This document shows, in pieces, positions 23,030 through 34,860 of a stretch of DNA of 64,000 bases; position 1 is the first letter of the stretch; each line of letters begins with the position of its first letter. The notes below the pieces were generated by a model. The model did not search any database. It had not been told where the DNA came from and worked only from the letters and a program-made list of their open reading frames with translations. This DNA is from Nectonema munidae (taxonomy: Eukaryota > Nematomorpha > Nectonematoida > Nectonematidae): assembly GCA_030549495.1 (NCBI GenBank), contig JAUIRK010001037.1, positions 466,501-530,500 of the forward strand, given 5' to 3'. Made by a program: the position numbers and the translations under genes.

Positions 23030-24360
23030 GTTTTTTCAAATGAAAGAAATTAGTAAATTCACTGATGCGAATGATAAACGGAAGAGCAATGGTAGTGCAA
23101 ACGCTCTTTGCAAACTACGCACTCCAATCTGGCGTACAAACTCTACACCGTCCCTGACTTTCACTTTTTTGAAGATGATGTGATTCTGCTCTTATTTTCA
23201 CTCTTTTACCAAGTGGTCCGCTCCTTACTATTGATTTTGGGTTTTTGATCAAACTCAAAACAATTGATCTTGTGAATTCTAATTGATCCCTGTTACCCTC
23301 TGTTGCTCGATAAACTTTGCACGAAGAAATTCGCATTATAGAAAAACAATTTATTATTAAGGTTCCATAGCACTTTTTCCAAATAATTTTTCAATGGTAA
23401 CTTCCAACTGCCTGATCCAAAAGATCCACTCCTCCCATATGGCGATTATACGAGTTGATCAAGTATGGTTGTTTTACAATTATCTTTTTTTATGTTCTTT
23501 AGACCATCTCAATGCATTGGAAAACTGTTCAATGTTTTCGAAATTTGTTTCTAAGTTGACACCTTCATTCTCTTTCCATTTCACAGCTAAAATATCCCCA
23601 TCATGAAAAGCACAAAACTCCCCTCTTTTTGCTATGCTCAAAATCTTATCAGGAAACTTACAGTTCATTCTGTTTTCCCTGATTGTTCCTGTGGCTCGTA
23701 TGTTTTTACCTTTCAGATATTTCAACAAAGAGTAAGAATTGAAAAAATTGTCGAAGTAAAAACAATGCTTTGAAGGATCGATATCGCTTTTATCTATCAG
23801 CTCACAAATGACTCTAGTACCTAAACTACTTATCTTTTTTTTCGTCTTATCAGTCCCACTCTATAAATTGACCCTAATTGAAAATCTGGATGATGTTGCT
23901 AGTACCCAGTTCTTGAACCCAAATCTCACAGGTTTTCCTCGTATAAATATTTTGCAAGAGTGACGCCCATAATAAGGGACCATCTGATTGTCAATGGATA
24001 ATTCTTTCTTAACACCCCCGAAATAACTCAAAACATTGTTCATATGAGCATGAAGAAGGTCAATTTTGGCGGTTTTATCTCCAGCCTTTATACAAAAATT
24101 CTATGTGAAGTAGAAACACTTTTTGATTGATTCAAAACGATTTCTCGGAATAGAATTTAAAACAAGAGGCACTTCAAGATCCTGTTGTTTGGACCAATAC
24201 ATTTTTTTGCCTAGGAACGTGATGGTAACCAGACATAATGATTATACCTAAAAAATGTCTAACTCCTCGCTCGTTATATCAAAATCTTAGTTTTTGTTTT
24301 GCAAAGCATATTTTTTGGATTCTTCCAAAATCATGTTTGTCAAATCATCATCATAAAAAA
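23030..24360 (-). mobile_element. piggyBac transposase copy, broken
   Basis: On the minus strand at 24070-23870: LSIDNQMVPYYGRHS and GKPVRFGFKNWVLA, the piggyBac second-block D and K.Y...KP.R.G.K motifs. At 23728-23480: LKYLKGKNIRATGTIRENRM and EFCAFHDGDILAVKWKEN, the catalytic distal part. At 23290-23130: RSIVLSLIKN and GPLGKRVKI. The Cys-rich end has CRVC and CVVCKERLHYHC near 23160-23070. Element order is intact and most domains are present, but several frame changes occur. Its 5' flank forms one arm of an inverted repeat (24374-24549). Confidence 0.85.
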
Positions 24361-24373
24361 ATCTGAAAATTTT

Positions 24374-24549
24374 GTAATGTTGCACTATCCGTGCATTGAT
24401 GAAAAGCAATTTTAATTGGAAAGATGTTGTTCAATGATATAATGCTTTCATATGTCAATCTTATAGATAGTTTGAGTATCACACTGTGCATTGTAGCAAA
24501 TACAGTCCATGCCTGCCTCCATAATACGAGTATGATACACATATAGTGC
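24374..24549. repeat. Left arm of long inverted repeat
   Basis: Starts GTAATGTTGCACTATCCGTG and is matched in reverse complement by 25753-25990 with few mismatches; the right arm has about 60 extra bases in small insertions. The two arms enclose about 1.2 kb. It lies immediately 5' of the minus-strand piggyBac copy, so it is probably that element's subterminal region present twice in opposite orientation. Confidence 0.85.
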
Positions 24550-24728
24550 GATGTAACGTGTCTATGCATAATAATGTGATGAAGAGATGATGAGCTGAAT
24601 GAGACAGGGACGCTCTCTTATACTATATGGCTTACCAACACAAATCTTTTTAGATTCATTATACACACTTGCGTTAAGTTTTTTATTTTGCTTTAGCTAT
24701 CCCATCTATAAAAAACGTCAATAAATTT

Positions 24729-24972
24729 TTCAAAAAAAAAAAAAAAAAAAATCCCCCCCCTCTTAAAAAAAAGGGGGATTCTTCAAAAAAAATTTTTTTC
24801 CATCCCTCAAAGAAGGGGGGGTTTTTGGCCCAAAAAAAGATTTTTATTTAACTTTTAAAAACCCCCCGCCCCTCCTCTTTAAAATAATATAAAAAAAAAA
24901 AAAAAAAAAATTAAAAAAAAAAAAGAGTTTTTTTTATAAAAAATTTTTTAAAAAAAATTATAAATAAAAATT

Positions 24973-25007
<35 letters not shown>

Positions 25008-25374
25008 AAAAAAATTTTATTTTAAAAAAAATTAATTAAATTTTTTAAATAAATAATTTTAATTAAATTTTTTTTTCAAAAAAACAACTTATTAATTTTT
25101 TTTTTAAAAAAAAAAAAAAAAAAATAATGGTAAAAGATAATTTTTAATATTAATAATTAATTTTAAAAAAAAATTAAAAAAAAAAAAAAACCCCCCCAAA
25201 TATTCTTCCACAAAAAAAGAGGAGAGTTCTCTCTCGGTCTTTTTCTCCTCTCTTCTTCCCCCCCCCCCTCCTCTTTTTTTTTTTTTTTTTGTTGGTGTTA
25301 TTGGGGTATAGGAGTTTTTTTTTTTCCCCCTTCTCCCTTTTTTTTTTTTTTTTTTTTTTTTTTCTCCCCCCTCT

Positions 25375-25405
<31 letters not shown>

Positions 25406-25458
25406 CTTTCTTCCCTTCTCTTTTCCCCCCCCCCTCCCCCCCCCCCTCTCTTGTTTTT

Positions 25459-25499
<41 letters not shown>

Positions 25500-25532
25500 G
25501 TTTTTTTTTTTTTTTGTTTTTTTTGATAACAA
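24729..25532. other. Homopolymer-dominated low-complexity block, probably unreliable consensus
   Basis: Runs of A, T, C and G up to about 30 alternate with almost no other words for 800 bases. A 164-codon Lys-rich open frame across it on the minus strand is a product of the runs, not a gene. The block sits in the spacer of a long inverted repeat, a setting where sequencing and consensus errors are common. I treat its base order as doubtful. Confidence 0.75.
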
Positions 25533-25752
25533 ACTTTTGAAGTGAAAACAGTGAAAGAGAGGGTATTTCACAAATGTTATTGCGTCTTGAAAATTCAATA
25601 ACTCTTGATTAATATTTCAGCACAAATTTGTCTTTCTCTTTTTAAATATCTCGTCCATAATATGCCTGTATTGTCCATAATACTGGTCTTCAATTTGTAT
25701 GTGTGTGTATGTGTATAGTAGTGAAGAGAGAGAAACACAGACTGTCCCCGCA

Positions 25753-25990
25753 GCACTATATGTGTATCATGTCGATATACTCGTATTATGGGTATCCTTC
25801 GCCAATGCTTCTCCTAGAACCGTATTATGGAGGCAGGCATAGACTGTATTTGCTACAATGCACGTATAGTGCGATACTCAAACTATAATCGCATTCAAGA
25901 AAAGATTGACATATGAAAGCATTATATCATTGAACAACTTCTTTCCAATTAAAATTGCTTTTCATCAATGCACGGATAGTGCAACATTAC
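25753..25990. repeat. Right arm of long inverted repeat
   Basis: Reverse complement of the 24374-24549 arm, ending GTGCAACATTAC. It carries extra segments, including a second copy of CGTATTATGG with AATGCTTCTCCTAGAACC between. No piggyBac coding sequence follows it on the right. Confidence 0.85.
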
Positions 25991-26717
25991 CAAGAGGAGG
26001 CTATTGTTACGAGTCTAATGATTGGCGTTTCTAGCAACCAATAAAAAACAAGAGCTTCACTGAGCCTTATAGACACTGTAATGTACAAAATGCGAAGTAA
26101 CTATGTTAATTATTCTGAAAAAATTATACTTTCTGAAAATTGAGGTTAATAACAGTATAAACTAGATTTCTTTAATGTGAATCACTTAATTCTTTAGTCA
26201 AAAAATTAAGCGAGTTACTGCTGATGATTGTGCTCAAAAAATGTTAAGATGTTCTTAGATCCATCGTTTTGAAGAAAAACCCTTGTTAAAAAAAATGAAA
26301 AATTTATTGAATCATGGAAATTAAACATAAAATGAGTATCTTCTGATCAAAAAAGAGATTAAAAAACTCTAATTACTATTAAATAATTTCAGCAAAATTA
26401 TAGGTGTTGATCAAAAGATGTAAATATTTATCATAAGAAAATCACTGAAAGCGAGTAGAATTGAGATTATAAATAATTGAATTACCTGAAAAGATCATGA
26501 CTTCTTGACACAACGAAAATGAATTGTATTGTTGGAACTTGGAACAATACTTAAAAAAACCATCCAATTTCACTTGATATATCAGAGAAAAGCTGCACTT
26601 TTATTATTAAAAATATCGAAAAGGGAGAATTTGATTAGAACTATATTCTTCGCTTATTTAGAAGAAAAAGTGTTTTGCTGTAAAAGAATGCGTGATATGA
26701 GATTTCCTTTCTATATG
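25991..26717. other. Unassigned AT-rich stretch
   Basis: No recognised gene. A 103-codon open frame at 26529-26840 has no recognisable motif and runs into the MITE at 26726, so it is not supported as a gene. Confidence 0.35.
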
Positions 26718-26725
26718 CATACATT

Positions 26726-27003
26726 CAGGGCCGGCCTTATGCCACTGCAATCTATGCGGCCGCAGTGGGCCCCGCGCTTCTTATTTTTCATTTTGATGAT
26801 ATATTGTATGATTTCGCTAAATGCAAGGTTCGCAAAGTAAAGTTACTTTGATCGTCATTTTGTGTTAATGAAAAAGTAATAAAACAAATCCCTTTTCTTT
26901 TTTTCAAAATCTTATTTCTCATTGTTAATTTTTTTTCCTACCCACACTGGGCCCCGCGCAATCCATTTTGCATAGGGCCCCGCGAACACTAAGGCCGGCC
27001 CTG
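26726..27003. mobile_element. hAT MITE, 278 bp, complete with perfect TSD
   Basis: Starts CAGGGCCGGCCTTATGCC and ends AAGGCCGGCCCTG. GGGCCCCGCGC words recur on both sides of an AT-rich centre. The flanks are a perfect 8-bp duplication CATACATT at 26718-26725 and 27004-27011. GC-rich ends and the CAGGG start are hAT-like. It has no coding capacity. The unmutated duplication suggests a fairly young insertion. Confidence 0.9.
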
Positions 27004-27160
27004 CATACATTCATATTCTTCTACACAATATCTTTAGCTTGTGTGTTCCTTTCCTACATGCGCATACATTCAACTTAAAAAATTTACTTAAAAAAGGATA
27101 CATTCACAAATATAGTGTCCGTGTGTTAAAGATTAGCTTGCGAGATAAGGAGATTAAATT

Positions 27161-28697
27161 GGTTGACGGAGAAAGGGCCTATAACGACAAAAGGCTAACA
27201 TAGTAATGTATAAACTATTTTAATATTTGTTGTTTATTTATTTATTTCATTTTCTTTCAAAATGTTTTTCAACGGTTATACCTATTATAAACAAAAAGAA
27301 TATCAAACAACAATCTTATATCAATGTACGAAACACCCTTCAAAAAAGTGTCCAGGTACTTTTAAAATTTTAGATATAAATTTGAAATAATTTTAATTAA
27401 TTGCTTTGGGGTTTTAAAAAATACCATAAAGGTTATAATATTTTAATTTTTTTTTGGAAGAATTATTTTTAAAAAAAATATTGCAAATTGTATTAAAAAG
27501 TATGTTCCTCACAATCATGAGGAAAACAGCGAAATGGAACTTTTTAATGAGAAAATAAAAAATGAAGCGAGAAATAGTTTTAAATCAACAAGTCAAATAT
27601 ATAGGTAAACCCTTATATTAGTTTCTTGCTAATTTTATTTTTGTTTTTTAATAGAGAAAATATTTCTACATTCAGTGCTGATAAAAGATGTCTGCTAAAA
27701 AAACAAAATGTATTAAGAAATATAAGATATAATAGAAAACGTGGAAAAAATCTAGATAGTATTTATTTCAGCATCCCTGAAAAATATCATTTTTGCTCGG
27801 GGACATTATTTAAACAATATGATGCCAACTTTGATAATGAAAGAATCATTATTTTTTATGGTGAAATCTTTAATCATTTGAAAAGTATTTGTAATGTTGA
27901 AGCAATTTACATTGACGGAGCATTTAAAAAGTCACCTAAACATTTTATGCAAATTTTTACAATACATGCAATGCACAACAGAATCCAGATTCCTGTCATC
28001 TATTGTTTACTTTGCAGTCAAAAAGAAGAAACGAAAAATCTAACAACTTTTCAATCAACTCAATTTTGAATTTATAATAAAGTTTTAATATGTTTTTTTG
28101 TTATGAAAGTTATTTATTATAATTCGATTTTTAATATTATATAATATTGTTGTTCATTTTTTTGTAAACTTTTTTAGTTATTAATTTTTATCCAAAAAAA
28201 CGATTTCGTGGCTGCACTATTAATTTTTTTTAACGAAAAAAATAAACTATTTTATTTTAAGTACATATTATATTTTTTATTCCAAATTTATAATAAAATG
28301 AATTAGTTTATAATAGATTTTATATATGTTCAATCTTGATCAAAGCGGCATTTTAAAAAATAACTTACAATTATAACCTATAAATGAGTTTTACAAAAAT
28401 ATATTATATAAATTTCATATTTATTTTAAAAATAAAAATGGATATTAATGCAGAAACAAAACGTTAATTGTATTTATAAAAATAATATATGACGATTTGT
28501 TAAGTATAGTGGTGTATCACAAGCAACTTGGGTATATGAAACCTGTTAATTTTTATCACTCTCATACCCGTTTCGCACTTTACATCTTTATTACCAAGAG
28601 TCACATTTTGATTGGATATTTTATATGTCATTCATCATCATACACGCATCAATGAATTGTTAGCCTTTTGTTGTTATAAGCCTTTTCTCCTAGAACC
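27161..28697 (+). mobile_element. MULE transposon, 1.54 kb, with TIRs and 9-bp TSD
   Basis: The left terminus begins GGTTGACGGAGAAAGGG and the right, in reverse complement, GGTTCTAGGAGAAAAGG. The two TIRs stay similar for about 40 bp through ACAAAAGGCTAACA. The target duplication GATTAAATT is exact at 27152-27160 and 28698-28706. Nine-bp duplications are characteristic of Mutator-like elements, and the interior encodes a FLYWCH plus MULE-type transposase fragment, so termini and coding content agree. The transposase C-terminus is missing, and 28070-28650 is non-coding AT-rich DNA. Confidence 0.9.
27262..28069 (+). pseudogene. FLYWCH/MULE transposase gene of the MULE element, 3'-deleted, with a 50-nt intron
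   Basis: The first segment from ATG 27262 reads MFFNGYTYYKQKEYQTTILY then QCTKHPSKKCPG, the FLYWCH zinc-finger pattern (F..Y.Y, C, C/H). The next coding stretch, about 27480-27604, has YVPHNHEENSEMELFNEK, closing the finger with HNH. An intron at 27605-27654 (GTAAAC...TTTTTTAATAG) joins IYR-ENIST in frame. The long segment to 28069 contains IYIDGAFKKSPKHFMQIFTI and IPVIYCLLCSQKEET, the MULE catalytic core start (DGTFK..P..F.Q..TIH, P.VYALL..K). An AT-rich interruption with stops lies at about 27390-27470. The later acidic residues are absent, so no active enzyme is expected. Confidence 0.8.
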
Positions 28698-28706
28698 GAT
28701 TAAATT

Positions 28707-30755
28707 GTAGGCAACTTTTCCATGTAGGGAACTTTTCCGTAAGGGCATCATGGAACTCTCTTCGGGTATCAATACACAATTCAAAACACACACACACACA
28801 CACACAATTATCTAATCTCATTAACACTTTTTTATGACGTTTCACAGCTTTAAACCAGACACACTCACTTCACACTATACATTTCATTCTTTCCTTCTGT
28901 CTCTTTATTTCAAGTTTTGTCCTTTCCCATATACATAACATATATTTTTTATTAACATATTGCATCATTAATTAATATCACTTTATAACTACTTTTTACG
29001 TAGAATCTTGAAAAAGCCGTAAGAGCGAAAATCGATACTTTTTTCTTACATTTGTAAAGTCGCGCAAATAAAAGATCTTATCTCCCTTTTTACGTTTACT
29101 TTCATATCTTTTATTCTACTATATTATGTGCACCGACTTCGCCTTATCCATCTTTTTTCATTATCATTGTTTTCATTAAAATTTATGATAAAAATACATT
29201 TATACTGAAAGTGTAGTTATTAGCATTGCAGCTATAATAAAAGAAGGAACCAATGAGATGAAAGAAGCCTGTGTATATGAAATATGATTGACACATTCCC
29301 ATCAGATATTAAGAATTATCTAGAGAATAGAATTAAATTGAATGCAAGGCAAAAGATTTCTTTAGGGAATGCATGCAATATACTTGACTGTTTTGAAGTT
29401 TTAGTTGAATGAGCGAGTACTTTTTGGAATTGTCAGGAGAGAAGGATCAAGATCAATATGACTGGAGATGCGAAAGGGAAAACCAATACAAGCAATATTT
29501 TGTTTCGCTGTCGAGGTAGAGATTATGCGTCTTATGAGTGCATATGATATATTGAGTGTATGCGCTCTTAATTCTCCTTTCTATTGGGAATAGGTATGCG
29601 CGTACATAGACTTTTAGCAGTATAAATGATTAAATACACGTGAATCAGTCCTTTACTTAACATTTTAGTTAAATTATTCCTTCTTTTTAAAATATGTAAA
29701 AGTAATCTTTACTTTATACTCTTGTTCATAACTTGGGGCAACTAAAGCATAGAAATTTCTGAGCTTAACGCTTTCGGCTTGTCATGGCCATATTTTAACT
29801 ATCTTATGAGACCACAGCTTTAAAATATTTCGGAAGTTTTTGGCTAAATTTTCCTTGTTCCAATTCTTCTCTATCTCAGATTGAACTTTGAAAAATTATA
29901 GTTACCCAGTACAGTTTAACTTTTAGAATAGAATGTTAAACCTTATCTCTCTTATCATTTTTATCAAATCATGCATACAGGAAACTAAAAGTAACGGAAG
30001 CCAACGATATATTAAAAAAATTTTCCACCAACAGATAGATCTTTATGGTATTTTTATGGATGCTCCATCTGTGGGAAGACAAAAAATGAACTTATTTTGG
30101 AGTAAATAAATAAATTTAAAATTTGGGATAATTTGAGCTTACTTTTGTTATAGTGAATCCTTTTCAACCTCCCACCCCTCCCTATTGCCAATCTTTGTCA
30201 AGTTTTTTCTAAATTGCCACATGGCCCTCCCTCAAAGTTGACATCGTAACAAAGCTTTAGGTAAGAACTTTTATAACATCGTTGAGGTATATCAAATCTT
30301 ACATCTAGCAAAACCTTGTCTTCTTAATCATTTATCAAACTACAAACTATGGAATAGAAATCACCGTAGTATACAGTTTCGAAATGACAAAAAGTTGTCT
30401 ATCTGCGTTGAACCATACATGCTATGAGATGATTAATATTAATATATATCACTTATGCACACCAAATGTCATATGCGCCCAAGTTGTGTCATAAACGAAA
30501 CTTAAACATCGATAAAATGAAGAAATATAGAAAGTTAAAACGTTAGAAACTTAGAAAAAATTTTTACCACTGGATAAACAAGCAAAAAAATCTTTTACAT
30601 GTGATAGTTGCTATAGATATTTATAATAATAATAATATTATATATAAATTATATAAAATAATTTGTTTTTCAATCAATTAAAATAGGTTTAGGATGGGGG
30701 ATTAATCAGGGAAAAAAAGATTCCCAAATTTACACGTTCTATATTTAATAAGATT
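28707..30755. other. Unassigned AT-rich stretch with a short (CA)n
   Basis: No gene recognised. Contains a (CA)n microsatellite at 28788-28806. Stretches near 29210-29600 are less AT-rich but give no recognisable protein in any frame I checked. Confidence 0.35.
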
Positions 30756-31740
30756 TTATATAAAGTCAAGTTTTACCAGATACTCCATATCTTGCTACCA
30801 CTAGATAAGTGAAGTTGCGAAAAGAGTAACCTTCGATTTGGTTATAAAAAACGAAGCAATCCTGAAACAATTTAGGCAAAGTTGAACAAAGTAATTTAAA
30901 AAAACTTTGAGAGGTGTAAGTAACATGGATCATCATGTTTAAGCATTTCGTTTTCATAAAATAACTTGGAACCATGTGAAAAAGGAATTCTCTATTAAAA
31001 ACTAATCTTTAAATTTTGTTTTGAGACACGCGAATTTTATGCGTAGCACCATGCCCCAATTAACAATGCTATAAACGATATGTGGGACAAATAGATACTT
31101 GATACACGAATATTTTGTTTTGACCGGGAGCAAATTTCTAAGTTGTTTCTTTTTGCCATTGGCAGACTTAGGCTTTTTCATAACAAAAGAACAGTGAGAT
31201 TATCAGGTTAACTTTTTATCGATAATAATAATTAGTCTAAGAAAGTTGGATTCATTAACATAAAATCAATACCCAAATTAGGGAAGTACTATCTTGTATT
31301 TGAATACATTTTAATTTACACTTGTTAACGTTCAATTGCAAGGAATTAGATGAAACACATTTTTCAATTTTTTTAATTTGTCAAACAGATAAATCATTTA
31401 TTGGGATTAGAAGCGCAACTTATCCGAATAGGATACATATTCTTAAATAAATTAGTCCTATTCAAATCATTAATATAAATAGACAATAAAAAAGGCCCAA
31501 TGATCTTGCGTAGTTAAAAGGGAGGATAAATATTTTTTTGACAAAAACAGATTTTTTTGGCTGGATAAATTTGATTTAACAAATTGAAAGGAATTCAGAG
31601 GGAATCCATACTTAGAGAGTTTATGAATTAAAATACAATGCGACATCGAGTCAAAAGTTAGCTGCGACATTTCTTGCAATGAATTAAAAATTTAGTAGAT
31701 TCGAATAAAGCTCTCCTTGTTTTTACTAAGTTGCCGCATC
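30756..31740 (-). mobile_element. LINE (Jockey/CR1-like) fragment, 3' part
   Basis: On the minus strand: DSMSHCILIHKLSKYGF at about 31645-31595 (RT palm, D..S.AFD..H..L..KL..YG), then a GPL.F..YINDLN-like block near 31490. At 30975-30766 the C-terminal KTKCLNMMIH and FRNFTYLV segments match the usual NDL..K...LK..D and N.R tail of these LINEs. Frames are broken between blocks. The 5' part with the endonuclease is missing. Confidence 0.65.
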
Positions 31741-32625
31741 CAACAAAATTAAAAAGTTTCACTTTTTACCAATATGTATATTATAAAAAGGACATTATCT
31801 AACTCCAACCAACGCATAAAAATCTCTTATTCCCTTTACAAATATATTTAAAAATGACATTAAACTATAAGCCAAAAAATCTCTTATTCTTAATAGGGTT
31901 AGATTAGAAAATATACTAAGACTCATTTTTTAACATTAAAAAGGTTATTAAACAGATTGGACACGCGGGACAACCCCTTATATTTTTTAATCACTATCTT
32001 CCGAACCATCAAGAAGATGAAGACATCCAATAACCGCTCATCATTTTATCCAATTACATATGGTTATACCATTTAGGATAAAATTTGCTGCATGCATGAC
32101 AACGGTGTAAAGATCATTGTGATTTTAAATATTTATTCAATTACACATTACTGCAGCATAGCTAGACTTTCCAATGTATTTTTACTTTTTTTTTTTATAA
32201 AAAATTGCTTCGGTGCTTGATTTGAAATAATAAATATGGGGAAGGGGGAGAAAGTCATTTTGAATTTGAATATTCCTTCAACTACATATTTCTGTGATAC
32301 ACCTAGATTTTGCTGTGCTTTTAATTCAATACTTTTCTATAATTGCTCGGTGTTCATTTGCTATAATAAAAATAGGAAGACAACTTGGTAAAAATTATTG
32401 TGTTTTTGGAAAGGATTAGAAAAGCAAATTTTAATGTTCTCTAATATGTTATAGAGGTACTATAACCTAATTTCTACTTAAAACCAAAAACTTTCTCCTC
32501 CTATAAATCAACTCACTGATTGCTAGGATTTCTCATTCATTCTTCCTTAGGGTATGAGATTTTAAAATTTGATAAGTTTTTGCCAAAATCTTTTGATTTT
32601 TTTCAATAAAAGTTTTTCTTGCAAA
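31741..32625. other. Unassigned AT-rich stretch
   Basis: No coding or repeat signature recognised. Several ATTGCTTCGGTG-type words recur loosely around 32160-32370 (TTCAATTACACAT.. and TTCAACTACATAT..), suggesting an old imperfect duplication. Confidence 0.3.
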
Positions 32626-33840
32626 CAAGATATATTTAATAGTTCATAATATCTATCGTGCTCCATCAAGCGGGGGTAGCAAACTTACTGAATTCAATGA
32701 AGAATTTTTTAGTTTTTTAAACTTAACTTATTCAAAGGAAATTAGCGTCTGCTGTGGGGATTTTAAGCAAACTTTTCTAATTCTACCAAATCAAATTCTG
32801 TAACAACACTAATATACCACTTTATATCATATTGCTTTCATTCCACTATTAAAATTATAACACGTCCTATCTCAGACACTTCTATTGACAGTTTTTTTGT
32901 TTCTGATTCTGCGGGCATCTTCTACGAAGTTTTTAATAGACAATGAAAAAAGTAATCAGTGGGTGAATAATTTTATCTTAGAAAAATAAAGTGTAGAATC
33001 AAAATTTACTCAAAGATGTTAAAATTGAAAAATAAAACGGAAAAGTATGATGAATTGAAATTTGTCATCAGCGAAGAAAATATGCTGATAAAGAAAGCTA
33101 TTTGGAAAGAGAAACAAAAATACAATATAAAGAGATTTTTGTGAAGAGAAGTAACCTTGTAAAAAAATATGGAATAAATGAAATGTCCTTCGTGAAAATA
33201 AATCAGATTCTAGAATCAACATAAAGATGAACAACAATGATGTAGATAAAATTTTGCTACCTGATCTGTTCTTGTCTCTTTTTAAAAAGAAGTTCAATCA
33301 CCTTGAAAGCAATGGCCTATTAGAAAAAAAAATAACGTATTTGTTTTTCTTGCGGCATTACACTCCCAATGATATACTTCTAGCAACCAAATTATTCAGA
33401 TCTAGCAAATCATAAGATTTTTTTTTTGTAAAGCCACTAATATAGATATTTATTTAATGCTGAGGGAAACTACCCATCTTGCTTAAAAATATGTAAACTT
33501 CTCCCAGTCTATAAAAAAGTTATCTTTCTAATTATAGACCAATCGCAATAGTTCCTGCCATGTAGAAGATATTTGAAAAATTATTGAGTGGTTCAGGTTT
33601 ATGATTTTTTTGTTCTATACTAGATCCCCTTTCTTTCAACATATTTAAACGATATTAAAGATGTGTTTCTAGTTAATTCATTTCAATATTACATTTAAAT
33701 AAACTAAAATGGAAACCCCACATTAAAACCTTTAATCCTAAATTGAATTTTCTACTTTCGGAATTCATTAATCATAATTATTTACCAATTGAAACGAAAA
33801 TATTAATGCATAAGGCATTGGTTCATCAAGTTTTTTCGGA
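32626..33840 (+). mobile_element. LINE (Jockey/CR1-like), endonuclease to C-terminus, internally deleted
   Basis: The endonuclease part at 32640-32940 is in one frame: IYRAPSSGGSKLTEFNEEFF, VCCGDFKQ (GDFN block), RPISDTSIDSFFVSDS. The RT entry at 33470-33580 has AEGNYPSCLKICKLLPVYKK and a broken NYRPIAIVP-like block. A tail segment at 33690-33840 reads LKWKPHIKTFNP and LPIETKILMHKALVHQ. The RT palm between about 33610 and 33690 is deleted. It meets the oppositely oriented LINE at about 33845. Confidence 0.7.
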
Positions 33841-33844
33841 ACTA

Positions 33845-34400
33845 AGTTTCTTTATCAAGAGAAAAATAATAAGTGTGCAAGTTTAGTTAGAAGTAAATGA
33901 TGTGAAATACTATCAAATGCCTTTTTTTCCAAATGTTGGGGAATTTTTTCTACAAAAAGTGAATGTAAATATTCAGTAAAATATTTATATAATTATATTT
34001 ATCTAAGTATGCCTAGATTTGATTGCGTAATATTTTTATTTTAGATAGTGAACTGATTGGTCGGTAATTTTCTACTAAAAGTTTATTACCTTTTTTGAAA
34101 ATAGGGATAAATTTACTAAATTTGAGAGAAATAGGAAAAATTCTAAACTCATGGACGAATTAAGACAAATACATAGCTTTTATTAAATGTATTCTGCTAT
34201 GCTTTAAATATCTTCATTGCAAATATAATGTTATCTTTTTTATTTTTTTCAAGAAAAATACGCTCAGAGCCATTTGTTGGGATTTCAGCTAAATCATCAT
34301 TCTTTATAGAGATATTTGGAGAAAAATACTCATTATAAACCTCCGAAATTCTTCTTTCATCAGTTACAGTTCCATCTGATGTTTGAACTATATAAATTTA
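33845..34400 (-). mobile_element. LINE fragment (linker plus RT entry), minus strand
   Basis: Reading on the minus strand: QTSDGTVTDERRISEVYNEY, then ISIKNDDLAEIPTNGSERIF, FIPIFKKGNKLLVENYRPIS (RT motif NYRPIS) and KKAFDSISHHLLLTKLAHY. This is the order linker, RT block 1, palm AFDS.SH..LL. Several frame changes occur. It abuts the plus-strand LINE at 32626-33840. Confidence 0.75.
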
Positions 34401-34860
34401 TAAATTCAATAACTTTTCATTTATTGATATTTACTATATTATAATGAGTTTATATTATATATATTTTTTGAAATGTAGGAGCATCGCAGATTATGCCTCT
34501 TTACACTAAGGGGGACACTGCGATAAATAAATCAAAAACGAAACCATGACACTTACCTCTTGGGTGGTTATGGAAATTGTGTCAAATTTTTTTAAATTTT
34601 TATTACTGTTTAAATCTTAAATTTTGATATCTTCATCGATAACTACTTCTTATCAACTCTCCAATAACAATCAGGGATCTTTATTTGAATATTATTTGTG
34701 CATACAATACATAGTATTGATAAACATCATACAACACTTTTCTCACACTTTTGATACTATTTGTGCTCCAAACCGCATATAACATTCTTCTGACGGAATC
34801 AATAATGATCTTTGAACATTACTCTCTTCTATTATACATAACTGATTGAACTATAAACAA
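34401..34860. other. Unassigned AT-rich stretch
   Basis: No feature supported. A GGGGGACACTGCG word at 34510-34522 could be an element end, but no partner was found. Confidence 0.25.

Noticed and set aside
25104-25598. 164-codon Lys/Gly-rich open frame on the minus strand
   Set aside because: It is produced by homopolymer runs in a block of doubtful consensus and has no protein-like composition.
26529-26840. 103-codon open frame
   Set aside because: It crosses the MITE boundary at 26726 and has no recognisable motif.
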